Shown in pieces: positions 47,101 through 51,300 of a stretch of DNA of 64,000 nt. Every line of letters starts with the position of its first letter. The first letter of the stretch is position 1. The stretch is from Effrenium voratum. Lineage: Eukaryota > Sar > Dinophyceae > Suessiales > Symbiodiniaceae. The DNA lies in the NCBI GenBank assembly GCA_963377175.1, contig CAUJNA010001233.1:1-64000 (forward strand). Direction: 5' to 3'. The notes below the pieces were generated by a model. It made no database searches and was not told the DNA's origin. It worked only from the letters and a program-made list of their open reading frames with translations. The position numbers and the translations under genes are program-made.

Positions 47101-48375
47101 ACCTGTGATGCCTGTGATGCCTGTGATGCCTGTGATGCCTGTGATGCCTGTGATGCCTGTGATGCCTGTGATGCCTGTGATGCCTGTGATGCCTGTGATG
47201 CCTGTGATACGTGTAGCTGCCAAGCTTCCTTCCAGAGTTTCAGCCCGTGTGCTTGAAGTGCAGGCCGAGCATAGCCGATCTCTACAGCTGGCGGTACCGC
47301 GATCTGGGCAACTTGCCCAATGTGCTTACAGATGACCGGCACCTTGGCATCGAGACTTGACCGGTTCGGTTTTGTTTTCCATCTCCTGTTCCAGGTACAG
47401 ATATGCAAATCCGGGCTTGACATATCCGCAGCTTGGCATGGGGCGCTTTGAGCTGCCTGCGATGCCTGTTGCCTTTTGCGGCAGTTGCGTATGCTGAATG
47501 CTTGTTGCCTCGCAAGCAAGGTATCAGTTTGTGAATGTGGCTGACTTTGAGGGGAGAGGTGAGTCACAGCCTACCCCATACTTCTACCAGAATTTGGGAG
47601 AGGCGGAGTATTGCGTGGCTCTCTTCATGTATATGCCGCTGGGATTTGCCAATTTGCCTTAGCTTACCTCGGGTTCCTGCCATGTCGATACGGTGCTCGA
47701 GGCGCTTGATGGGAATTGCCGCAGAGAAGATCTCAGTCCTCTCCACCTACAACGGTCAGAAGGTCTCTAGTCATTTCTCGTCATTTCTCGCCACTCTAGT
47801 CATTGACATGTCAAGCCTCGAGGCGTTGATCCGGGACGTCGTGCGGACCAGGTGTGCCTGGAATCCTCTCTTCGGTGAACCAGACACTTGACAGCGTGTA
47901 ATGTGAAACAAATGTGGATGTTGCCAGCCTCTTTGGCACGGAGGCTTCAGTGCAACGCTCGCTAGGCAAAGATTACCACGGTGGACAAGTATCAAGGTCA
48001 GCAGAACGACTTCATCATAGCTGCCCGTCGAGACTTTTTCACAGTCCGAATTCTAAATCTGGGGCCAACGTGGTGTGAACCTCAGGTCTCCCTGGTCCGC
48101 ACGCAGCATGTCGGGCATCTCCGGGATGTCAGACGTTTGGTCGTCACCATGAGTCGAGCGCGCTTTGGGCTCTACGTCTTCGGCAGGCACAAGAAGCCAA
48201 GCGTCATGCAAATCTTGTGAAAGTCTTTTTGGTTTTCTATTGGAAAGCGTTCAGAAGTTCAGGTTCTCCCTGTTCGAGAACTGCTTTGAGCTGACACCGG
48301 TCTTTAGCCGCTTCGCAAAGCTTCCTCGCGACCTTTGTCTAGAGTTGCCTGCCTGGAACAGGGACGGTCTCGGTG
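16925..48375 (+). CDS. AQR: Aquarius-like intron-binding spliceosomal RNA helicase, about 40 exons (5' end not found)
   Basis: Ordered segments across 31 kb match animal/plant Aquarius, an SF1 helicase of the spliceosome that binds introns upstream of the branch site. Approximate exons: 16925-17105, 17344-17421, 34613-34733, 36950-37050, 37696-37782, 37894-38009, 38026-38065, 38132-38345, 38452-38502, 38656-38722, 38780-38850, 38905-38926, 38980-39006, 39075-39210, 39327-39396, 39462-39501, 39547-39585, 39795-39932, 40096-40203, 40281-40335, 40410-40533, 40584-40727, 40835-40870, 40930-41010, 41119-41235, 41269-41340, 41604-41760, 41836-41885, 46270-46312, 46330-46352, 46467-46558, 46746-46817, 46919-47008, 47264-47338, 47397-47440, 47521-47640, 47705-47763, 47822-47884, 47968-48020, 48086-48192, 48263-48375. 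Exon edges marked only by homology may shift by a few codons. Several introns have GC donors (for example after 17105, 40533, 46558, 47008). The first roughly 200 residues are not recognised. An LTR retrotransposon fills the intron between 17421 and 34613, in the same orientation. Confidence 0.9.
17221..17287. repeat. 9-bp minisatellite in an AQR intron
   Basis: Repeats of TTGTGTCTA and TTGGTGTC type, about seven units, between two AQR exons. Confidence 0.7.
17344..17421 (+). CDS. AQR: AQR exon (last before the retrotransposon)
   Basis: 26 codons ([20 protein letters not shown]...), in frame with the previous exon and aligned with the Aquarius segment just before 'DMLKFY'. It ends at a CAG|GT donor. 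The next Aquarius residues are found only after the retrotransposon, at 34,613. Confidence 0.8.
17549..17553. repeat. Target-site duplication ATATT (left)
   Basis: ATATT directly before the 5' LTR is repeated exactly after the 3' LTR (34,513-34,517). A 5-bp TSD is the usual size for Ty1/copia integration. Confidence 0.9.
17554..17904 (+). repeat. 5' LTR (351 bp)
   Basis: Matches 34,144-34,512 except for six substitutions and an 18-bp gap near 17,764. It contains TTTGGCTCAAG at 17,615-17,625, identical to the last 11 bases of the dinoflagellate spliced leader. Confidence 0.95.
17905..17930 (+). promoter_or_regulatory. Candidate primer-binding site and hairpin
   Basis: GGTTATCAG follows the LTR directly and partly resembles the complement of an initiator tRNA-Met end (TGGTATCAGAG), as used by copia elements. 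It is followed by a 6-bp hairpin GTAGGA-CTT-TCCTAC (17,916-17,930). The tRNA match is imperfect. Confidence 0.4.
18378..18393 (+). repeat. GATA hairpin, 6-bp stem
   Basis: CCGAGA-GATA-TCTCGG, perfect, inside the gag-like region. Confidence 0.85.
18456..18473 (+). repeat. GATA hairpin, 7-bp stem
   Basis: GGCATCG-GATA-CGATGCC, perfect; only 63 bases after the previous hairpin and unrelated to it outside the loop. Confidence 0.88.
18871..18892 (+). repeat. GTTA hairpin, 9-bp stem
   Basis: Arms GCGAACCGG and CTGGTTCGC around a GTTA loop, with one G-T wobble. Confidence 0.85.
19178..19987 (+). CDS. Gag-like segment with long coiled coil (269 codons)
   Basis: The first 90 residues are disordered (Ser/Pro/Arg-rich); the rest is a long series of heptads (for example [20 protein letters not shown]) typical of a coiled coil. 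It overlaps the previous segment in a different frame and continues, through another shift at about 19,980, into the next. Assembly of virus-like particles is inferred from position. Confidence 0.6.
   Translation: MRMFDPADVHIHSTPESRASNVEPRSGDSRGRGSIPSRPSRIDDSPVLDPRKHTRAGRVPERIEISTPPALRSHSSGESGDARAKEVFDLHIQKMLERGEVSGSVAKAFHTFADQIRLLNGQVSSMRKDWRDENQQAKDRVSRLATEVATQADAGRMRMIVQRFAGEIVPDSRAIVRHAIDEQAEIVDQRINLLSSEIRESVKNTEVGMGQLRQVIQENRQAILRSHAASEDQTLNDLEKLLGGKDPMIQLRRGLIGLPAAGQMRVSGN
19984..20961 (+). CDS. Gag-like C-terminal coiled-coil segment (325 codons)
   Basis: Heptad-rich helix through about residue 200, then a Gly/Pro/Arg-rich part and a folded C-terminus ([18 protein letters not shown]). 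It stops at TAG 20,959-20,961, but the same frame stays open to the next TAG at 21,259 and then into the protease. A gag-pro read-through arrangement or a nonsense mutation would both fit. Confidence 0.6.
   Translation: MNMKLDRLQIKHGKLAKWVTESISDLHGEHVGLAEQVSRLRGGRGHQVVDRPAEPDSPQDWREAIEEIHRKVQDLSRGFHRQRRDRDIVVEKVEAANSRIAAYEASSRNLQQVIEDIRRQVRGLPSSNEQTQSVIRRELASYRNSLDATMRRVTTVESNVHTLNGMNNRVMAQLADIEGHVDDAADMIQVAQQNPRGPRERQNVGHNAFAGQGRNPEANRVVVACPVTWAVAPATGGSACVSSWEKSERHALFFSGTTGGGPKLDQVIWRRTVDANGTMIEDIGVNSGDRRATLFRRLPRRADIKTVFWYCDDAEVVLSWRSKYF
20962..21736 (+). pseudogene. Retroviral-type aspartic protease region
   Basis: In the gag frame, after TAG 21,259-21,261, comes [13 protein letters not shown] with the catalytic DTG at 21,307-21,315. 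The frame ends at TAA 21,379-21,381. The expected continuation ([19 protein letters not shown] and a strand ending VPYL), typical of dinoflagellate copia polyproteins as I remember them, is found in another frame at 21,437-21,736, so a shift separates the halves. It would process the gag-pol polyprotein. Confidence 0.65.
21827..21850 (+). repeat. GTTA hairpin, 10-position stem
   Basis: Left arm TGATTGTCCC and right arm GGGTCAATCA around GTTA pair at every position but one T-T mismatch. Confidence 0.85.
21960..22963 (+). pseudogene. Integrase (rve) region, frameshifted
   Basis: A zinc-binding HHCC-like element ([15 protein letters not shown]) is followed by the core: FGDLTTADT (first Asp), then in another frame LVYSDQAPE (second Asp) and [16 protein letters not shown] (catalytic Glu in GLIEN), giving the D,D(35)E set that inserts the cDNA. 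A one-base shift lies between about 22,400 and 22,440; another near 22,950. Confidence 0.75.
22969..24033 (+). CDS. Acidic linker segment of the copia polyprotein (354 codons)
   Basis: Very acidic and disordered at first (Asp/Glu runs), with a more conserved end ([21 protein letters not shown] and [19 protein letters not shown]). The position between integrase and the methyltransferase-like domain is where dinoflagellate copia elements carry long linkers. No enzymatic motif. It is the part of the element poorest in GATA/GTTA hairpins. Confidence 0.55.
   Translation: MAEGEARSSTILTDQQTSLLTRTGKNDRGGNHEWTGETHFDCDFDQIDEDEAEIYENEEYEPECGDEPDFVPTDEVEVEETSVTTALPAEKKERDFIKIEEDPKLLTSSASKGASGSQVYTRSSVSGRRADLKPSKKIRDEFDFDEGRFDDPHEDDNDDQQDEGGGSSSKSDGIVQSKAVQGGGDACISDYWERHDEDSAWYRIHVEVRKKFFGTTNEDLPPGGPSHEELDTVRVTHMRGLDAIGNWVRDDRHHDAPNHRHFTRGFWTGVTILFDKGCAPHGRFRPKEEGAKPARDSKKGHRLHGDRIDYDQSADRRERPYAGTGKPNSIDADSWRQMSTRSREIYVQAERGYP
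24092..25327 (+). CDS. Methyltransferase-like domain fused to dUTPase, within copia pol
   Basis: 411 codons. Residues about 40-210 have [10 protein letters not shown] (Pro-Cys as in C5 methyltransferase motif IV), [12 protein letters not shown] (Glu in place of motif VI), [17 protein letters not shown] and [14 protein letters not shown], the layout of short C5 methyltransferase-like enzymes; motif I is not clear. Residues about 230-365 are a trimeric dUTPase with all its motifs: [45 protein letters not shown] and the C-terminal [10 protein letters not shown]. It would hydrolyse dUTP to keep uracil out of cDNA. Capture of cytosine methyltransferases by retrotransposons, including in Symbiodinium, is published. 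Confidence 0.85.
   Translation: MSLRANPTHVRIRVHIGSFDITKAKDVSRLIAIIEDNPGCDLWASIPCGPWSTWQYVNLSLHGAEFASHLNDLRRGSQVMFAAFLRASRAVRRGGDRVAFEWPRHCLGWKQPFMQRFLADPDVETVDFDGCDFGMQDKDGVPIRKQWKVATTSKELIDELSGRKCKHEKGYLHARIEGSVTPTTALYPSAMCEAIVGAWYPNGTFKKVASAMPVEVDPVEQRWKKKPNTLYVSLDSENAKIPTRATSGSAGLDTYASEGVCIPAGGSGLVSAGISIEMPAGVYARIPPRSGLAVKNRIAAGGGVIDPDYDGEVKVILFNHGDEDFVLRFGDRIAQIVLERVMLIDASIVPNKTRRGTDRGSAGFGSTGIAAAAPNIGSDGKTFEFSMPRGEISPSHRPKNSGAFPPLHACC
25257..25274 (+). repeat. GATA hairpin, 6-bp stem plus wobble
   Basis: GGGGGGA-GATA-TCCCCCT with a G-T pair at the base. Confidence 0.85.
25318..26659 (+). pseudogene. Copia-type reverse transcriptase
   Basis: Segment 25,318-25,776 has the RT fingers ([52 protein letters not shown]). 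Segment 25,775-26,659, in the next frame, has [17 protein letters not shown] and [15 protein letters not shown], the catalytic xVDD box with Cys instead of the usual Tyr. It copies element RNA into cDNA. A shift near 25,774 and another near 26,600 break the frame. Confidence 0.82.
26050..26074 (+). repeat. GATA hairpin, 10-bp stem with one bulged T
   Basis: GCAGC, a bulged T and CAAGA pair with TCTTG and GCTGC around GATA (26,061-26,064). Confidence 0.88.
26600..27192 (+). pseudogene. RNase H region of the copia element
   Basis: Catalytic residues are visible in [20 protein letters not shown] and [10 protein letters not shown], followed by [12 protein letters not shown] and [12 protein letters not shown], the standard copia RNase H ending. 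At least three frame changes (near 26,600, 26,722 and 26,930) interrupt it. Confidence 0.75.
27203..27526 (+). CDS. Accessory ORF after RNase H (107 codons)
   Basis: Starts at ATG 27,203, 12 bases after the stop of the RNase H frame. A small globular-looking protein without a known motif. The segment 27,527-28,050 has no long frame. Confidence 0.4.
   Translation: MESGAKSGFNRLMERLLSEYEGIVIDEEKAGKRCEKTIVADQALANIFACSEFCRVVTLQVAPGYRNHIVRTGRIEGDSLCYVVLALNDLAPDRVDSRIGKLGKDCL
28053..28832 (+). CDS. Accessory retrotransposon ORF, helical (259 codons)
   Basis: Met/Gly/Arg-rich start, then mostly helical ([39 protein letters not shown]). No recognised family. It overlaps the next open frame by 11 bases. 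Its place between RNase H and the 3' LTR is where some retroelements carry env-like or other extra genes, but no signal peptide or membrane segment is seen. Confidence 0.5.
   Translation: MAAARGMGMGRCMVPPRPSWDLAMGLGMEKPKAVAECLLAGYREWTCKGFKGQEPKFTSIDPDMDKADQLIQDDPAGRFDELVGRVSHISKEKLEKSLIGWPDHERVTRYRVIRTAAIVAEMKHRGVEVTEMNAVRLAAILCAAVPTDPAFLVPYSDAFSFEEGFGIRGPALPVDNSVEPAAQPCGGMWVGDPKSWPEWKAVHQQTALAKTVADQAEVAFGDHSLYTGDDFEHHFMAIRAWLNDRPNALFTPPEVVSGR
28822..29986 (+). pseudogene. Accessory retrotransposon coding region with HGT-type motif
   Basis: Two frames joined by a shift near 29,360: 28,822-29,360 and 29,360-29,986. The first contains [18 protein letters not shown], which recalls the HGT...I..G motif of ADP-ribosyltransferase-fold proteins (PARP, KptA); the second contains [12 protein letters not shown] and [17 protein letters not shown]. 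The ART resemblance is weak and the other catalytic residues are not identified. Confidence 0.4.
28863..28887 (+). repeat. GTTA hairpin, 10-bp stem with one bulged G
   Basis: GGAGGAGATC pairs with GAT, a bulged G and CTCCTCC around GTTA (28,873-28,876). Confidence 0.87.
30341..30865 (+). CDS. Accessory retrotransposon ORF (174 codons)
   Basis: Open frame with a mixed alpha/beta look ([38 protein letters not shown]). No recognised domain. Ends 4 bases before the next ATG at 30,870, so the two may be parts of one translated unit. Confidence 0.45.
   Translation: MSATAPIEPFAPNQIDVSRKFRPSDAASKMTYNLVVLDGKKDYLADRQPIRPELRSAGLVPNEARTCQIVVPTKNRMSEYVPDYDQTAATIAGREAAQALMKLLTCDFEGLVINSKRVSELFEEKVLKETGREAGNWVSVDQAVWFLKEVTGMENAEMSWKFFIPAIKAFPGAS
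30870..32117 (+). CDS. Accessory retrotransposon ORF with zinc ribbon (415 codons)
   Basis: Longest intact frame of the accessory region. Around residue 220 it has [19 protein letters not shown], two CxxC pairs 12 residues apart, a rubredoxin-type zinc ribbon. The C-terminus ends in CCCG and overlaps the next frame by 74 bases. Several GATA/GTTA hairpins lie within it, including the 11-bp one at 31,409. RNA or nucleic-acid binding is plausible; family unknown. Confidence 0.55.
   Translation: MPMLMYDETGIFLKEYTRLVAVRFTRIGRDLSFSAVRQRYTQGDAPGGSLMYEMHWGELPMVGYVVMKSGRRSNSKKVRRNGKAMIEILITRPDEYESIGDGRLDAGLVPIMEAMRPDAEVSPSWYVRDRLRNYSGRYVVVMVDLRVHWSLIGPVFLTRRKTLAVRDEIHMGVWKAAYMFDDYTIVYHRVWDYGDFTPDRGTHKRARVEVRLNVTGAFCLRCAQITPSGMHLCPGCVLPVFYPNFIPNADEEDFAGSRVVPDWVKSMGQFKPKRIASDVVGVIKRSLISYSMASDLRMTVQSGIRLPPYLGEDKGGVDAAWDELAKVLFQFSYVSGISASDAFVEKWVAKHLIKTNQVDRFESVTEYFRANPVHAAQWGRRMTTSVRKFARHDTYLSFYRDWCCCGSPDSHVSDP
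31409..31435 (+). repeat. GATA hairpin, 11-bp stem with one bulged T
   Basis: CGATGA, a bulged T and TACAC pair with GTGTA and TCATCG around GATA (31,421-31,424). It is the longest of the family. Confidence 0.9.
32019..32034 (+). repeat. GTTA hairpin, 6-bp stem
   Basis: ACTTCC-GTTA-GGAAGT, perfect. Confidence 0.87.
32044..33590 (+). CDS. Accessory ORF with Lys/Gly-rich and Arg/Asp/Ser-rich tails
   Basis: Frame 32,044-33,333: a helical N-terminus, a [13 protein letters not shown] stretch, Ala/Pro/Lys-rich disorder, then a short folded helix ([20 protein letters not shown]). After a shift near 33,270 the next frame (to 33,562) is a long Arg/Asp/Ser-rich tail ([19 protein letters not shown]), as in SR-type RNA-binding proteins. 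It may be the RNA-binding partner for the element's own transcript; this is inference. Confidence 0.5.
33803..33829 (+). repeat. GATA hairpin, 11-bp stem with bulge and two wobbles
   Basis: GTAC, a bulged C and TCTTGCC pair with GGCGAGG and GTAC around GATA (33,815-33,818), beyond the last open frame. Confidence 0.8.
33958..34127 (+). promoter_or_regulatory. Two perfect palindromes before the 3' LTR
   Basis: ACCCCGA-TTAAT-TCGGGGT (33,958-33,976) and CCCGTCATATGACGGG (34,112-34,127) lie in the non-coding 3' part, the second 8 bases before the polypurine tract. They could structure the 3' end of the element RNA. Confidence 0.5.
34136..34143 (+). promoter_or_regulatory. Polypurine tract GAGGGGGG
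   Basis: Purine run directly abutting the 3' LTR, the usual plus-strand primer of LTR elements. Confidence 0.8.
34144..34512 (+). repeat. 3' LTR (369 bp)
   Basis: TGTG...CACA ends; contains an 18-bp segment (starting GCGGGTTAACTC) missing from the 5' LTR, and the spliced-leader-like TTTGGCTCAAG at 34,205-34,215. Confidence 0.95.
34513..34517. repeat. Target-site duplication ATATT (right)
   Basis: Matches 17,549-17,553. Confidence 0.9.
34613..34733 (+). CDS. AQR: AQR exon (first after the retrotransposon)
   Basis: Begins after TTGTTTCAG and encodes [20 protein letters not shown]..., which directly continues the Aquarius protein from exon 17,344-17,421 ('FYTRFEINDQTG' in animals). Donor GT at 34,734. 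Confidence 0.9.
34734..36949. other. AQR intron; no gene seen outside the telomere-like block
   Basis: No convincing coding frame. The middle part is the degenerate CCCTAAA-type array described separately. Confidence 0.6.
35797..36663. repeat. Interstitial telomere-like CCCTAAA array, degenerate
   Basis: About 870 bp of CCCTAAAC/ACCCTAAAC-like units with many substitutions, including exact CCCTAAACCCTAAA-type stretches near 36,410. Dinoflagellate telomeres are of the TTTAGGG type, so this looks like an old internal telomere-like tract, inside an AQR intron. Confidence 0.75.
38132..38345 (+). CDS. AQR: AQR exon: [10 protein letters not shown] segment
   Basis: Encodes [20 protein letters not shown], almost identical to animal Aquarius, and further on GSARMAIPL (animal 'GGWARMAQPI'). 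Begins after TAAG; GT-type end near 38,345. Confidence 0.9.
39795..39932 (+). CDS. AQR: AQR exon: ILGYGDP segment
   Basis: Encodes [20 protein letters not shown], matching Aquarius '[20 protein letters not shown]'. Confidence 0.9.
40410..40533 (+). CDS. AQR: AQR exon: Walker A of the helicase core
   Basis: Encodes [20 protein letters not shown] followed by [14 protein letters not shown]. The P-loop GPPGTGKT binds ATP. The exon ends at CAG before a GC donor. Confidence 0.93.
40584..40727 (+). CDS. AQR: AQR exon: motif Ia region
   Basis: Encodes [20 protein letters not shown] and [19 protein letters not shown], the helicase motif Ia region (HSNQAL). Begins after TTGCAG. Confidence 0.92.
41604..41760 (+). 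CDS. AQR: AQR exon: [11 protein letters not shown] segment
   Basis: Encodes [20 protein letters not shown] and [10 protein letters not shown], matching the Aquarius '1B/pointer' segment before motif II. Confidence 0.88.
41900..46260. other. Long AQR intron with repeats
   Basis: The Aquarius protein resumes at 46,270 ([11 protein letters not shown]). Between lie a short CT run (42,500-42,530), the 1.1-kb pyrimidine minisatellite, a duplicated block starting CCAGCCTTGCGGTGGCAGAA (44,218 and 44,523) whose second copy ends in an inverted repeat, and a poly-C tract (44,620-44,655). Open frames here are repeat artefacts. Confidence 0.6.
42985..44095. repeat. Pyrimidine-rich minisatellite, about 1.1 kb
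   Basis: Irregular TTGCTTTCCC / TTGCTTTGCC units, pyrimidine-rich on the plus strand, in an AQR intron. Encodes only Leu/Cys/Phe/Pro-rich spurious frames. Confidence 0.9.
46467..46558 (+). CDS. AQR: AQR exon: helicase motif II
   Basis: Encodes [24 protein letters not shown] replaces the Walker B MEEA of animals and coordinates Mg-ATP. GC donor after 46,558. Confidence 0.93.
46746..46817 (+). CDS. AQR: AQR exon: motif III (GDHHQLPP)
   Basis: Encodes [18 protein letters not shown], identical in pattern to Aquarius and Upf1-like helicase motif III. The split Arg codon joins it to the exon before. Confidence 0.93.
46919..47008 (+). CDS. AQR: AQR exon: [10 protein letters not shown] segment
   Basis: Encodes [20 protein letters not shown] and [10 protein letters not shown], ends in a split codon before a GC donor. 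Confidence 0.92.
47095..47210. repeat. 9-bp minisatellite (TGTGATGCC)n
   Basis: About 12 nearly perfect 9-bp units in the intron after exon 46,919-47,008. Confidence 0.92.
47521..47640 (+). CDS. AQR: AQR exon: [10 protein letters not shown] segment
   Basis: Encodes [20 protein letters not shown], nearly identical to animal Aquarius '[20 protein letters not shown]'. Confidence 0.93.
48086..48192 (+). CDS. AQR: AQR exon: motif VI (SRAR)
   Basis: Encodes [20 protein letters not shown] and [13 protein letters not shown], helicase motif VI with the arginine finger. Confidence 0.93.
48263..48375 (+). CDS. AQR: AQR exon: C-terminal segment
   Basis: Encodes [20 protein letters not shown], the last strongly conserved Aquarius segment. 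Begins after TTCAG. Where the protein ends beyond about 48,375 is unclear. Confidence 0.85.
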
Positions 48376-48399
48376 TGCCGGTGCTTGGGCATGCTACCC

Positions 48400-51300
48400 A
48401 CCCAGGCTTCAGGAGCAACCGGGCTCCAGGCGATTGCTTGAAGCCGATGCTCGGCTAAGTTCTGCATGCGAAGCTGTGCGCTGCGACGCATGTGCGAGCG
48501 TATCACTCAAGCTTCAGGAGTCAACCCCAACGGCAGTGTCAGATTTGCAACAGATGTCGCGCTCCTTAGGTTTACAGCACCGAACTGTCTCTTGACAGTC
48601 TGGACATGTTGCAGCTCAGGTGGTCTTTGCTGCAGGAGAAGATGAAGTTGCAGTTCCAGGAGACGTGCAAGCTGAATGGAAAGCGTGAGATTCGGAGAGT
48701 TGCAAATGCAGGACCTTTCGGCCCAGGCCCGTTCGGGGCGCGCTGTCAGCAGCTCGACATGTCTCGGCCCAGGCCTTCTGAGACGATACGTTCGTGAGGA
48801 TACGAACGAGTCGGAGCGTGAGGGGAGATAGAAAATGCTCCGATGTGTCAGAGCGGTCAGAGTGTCCGATACGTCTCACCCCTTAGCGCCTTAGCCATCC
48901 TTAGCCCCGCCCCTTAGCTCCTTGGGTCCCATCCATTCGAGCCCAGGGCTCAGTCCCATCGGGACACGCTAGGCCCCTATCAGAATGTCAGGGAGCTCAC
49001 CGTTTGACCGCGGCACCTGCGTACGTGAACTTCTGAATCGCCCCATCCATTTCGTTCGGTTTACAAAGCGCAACAACCTGCTCATATCATAATATCTCGT
49101 TCGCTTCGGGGGCACAGTCAGTCATAGTGTGCTCAGCCATCCGACAACCACACATGCCGCGATCACACAACTCTGGATATCATGCCTTCCTGCCTCTTCG
49201 TTTGCAGATCTTGTCCACGATGAAGGGTGTCTTGTTTTCGTTCGACGCAAATCCGGCGATGCTGTTGGGACGGCGCCAGGATCCTCTGCTTGTCCTGCTA
49301 AACTACGTTGCACACAGAAGACAAGACGCAAGTGAGCCGACAATGTTGACACGAATGGACCATTCAAGACATTTCAAGACATTGAGCCAGCGTGCACTTC
49401 AAAAGTTCCGCACAGGGGCTGAGAGCATAGCCATCGCAAGCCTCAGGGCTCAGGTCCACCAGGTGGCTCACAGGCTGTGCCGTTGCGTTGCTCTACAGAC
49501 AAACTCGGAGGGTAACAGCTGCTCTGTCCGTGAGGGGTCAAGAGCGCTTACCTCGTTGTCCTCATCTGAGATCTTTTTCGACGGTGTGTTTTCGCTATTA
49601 TCCCACTTAGTGCACTGGTGGCAGCACCATTGACGCAGCCAAGACAGGGTTATGTCTAGGTGTGTATGCCTTGAAATGCAAAGCAAGTCGCACAGGTGGT
49701 GTTTCTTCTACTGGCTCGAATAGTGAAATCTTTGCAGTACAAACTGAAGCAAGATGCAGCTCTCACCTGCTGACTCGCTAAGTATGTTGACAGCATTGAC
49801 AGCTGTTCCTTCACCGTCAATGGTTTATATTTGACCGAACTTGCAAACAACTGATTTGTGGGCAGAGCAAACATAATGAGCAAGAGACTCGAATCACTTG
49901 AGCAACAATTCGCTCTTTCGCTCATGGAGCATGTTCTTCTTCCTGCTTGTGCAGGCCGTGCAAGCCCAGGCAAGCTGCATTGAACTCTTGGAAGCGTTTT
50001 TCACATTCATGTGGCTCAAGTGAGCCACACCAAGGCCTCCATCCACGGGCAGCTTGCAGAATGGGCTGCAGCTTGGCAGGCTCACTGTCACAAGACTCAC
50101 AAGACTTGTCACACTTTGGGAGCCGCAGATACACGAATTGCCCATGCCCACTTGCTTGAAACAGTTCCTGAGATCCATTCATTCAATGTGCGCCCTCTCC
50201 GCAATTTGCGCACTCGCACAGAACTCCCCGAGGCAATGAAGGCCGTGACCTTGAGTAGAAGGAACAAGGCATCCCACGTACCTCACAAGCCACGAACGCA
50301 ATAAGTTTGCAAATATGCCGCAAAGTCGAGCCAAGTCGGCCAAAGCTGAAACCAACACCTTACAAAGCGTCGCACCAATACTACCAATATAAGGGGAAGC
50401 CCGAAGGAGGTACAGGCACGGGCACCCTAAATCTGACTCATTACAAATGAAGTACAAAGCCTCTTCATGCGAGCGTTTTTGGGAACTTCGCCAAGACGTA
50501 GACCTATGTTGTCGGGTGTGTCTGGGCGAAATGCATGGATGTGAATAGGCTTGGACTCAGCTGTCAAGCAGTTTGTGCCAGGACGTCTCCAGACGTGAGG
50601 CTGTGCTTGATTCCATTCGCCATGATGTGCAGAACATGAGCTTCGGGCTGGCAAGCCCGACTCTTTGATTCCGCACCAAATCTACAGGCTGTAATGCATG
50701 CCAGCGAGGCACATATGCCAGCTGGGCTGCCGACTTGTCCAACTCAGCAGGCAACTACGCTGTGGCCGCTACAATTTTGGAGCCAATGCCTTGTGGATTG
50801 CCTTTGTTTGGAGGTTTCGGCATGCGGCCCAAGGTCAGTGGCAATGCTTCCAGAGTGCTTGGTCGATCTGAAAATCATGGATGAGCTTCAGATCCGCTGC
50901 CCTCAGAAGATGTTCAAAATTGCACCTCGGTGTGGACCTTGTGCTGACGCCTTCTCGGTTTGTTTGGTCTGTCAACTTTGAGATCAACCTGCAGCCTTTG
51001 GAGAAAGCTGACAAAGGGTCAAAGTTATTGGCGCGTCGCCTTCAATGGTCCATTTGTTTAGAAAGCTACAAATAGTGAACATGTGAGCGGGATGTGCAAG
51101 CGTGAGCCTGTTTGTGGAGCTAAGCCATCCCCAAGACACGGCTTGGGTTCACACCGGAATGATGCAACGCCGGACTCGATCTTACGGAGAAGCGAATGAG
51201 GTGTTGCATGTTTGACGGTATGGATTCGGCGGATTGATGCCATTAGGGCGCACGCCTCTGTGTCGTCCTCTCTGACACTGGCTGCGCCTGTTCTGCTTAG

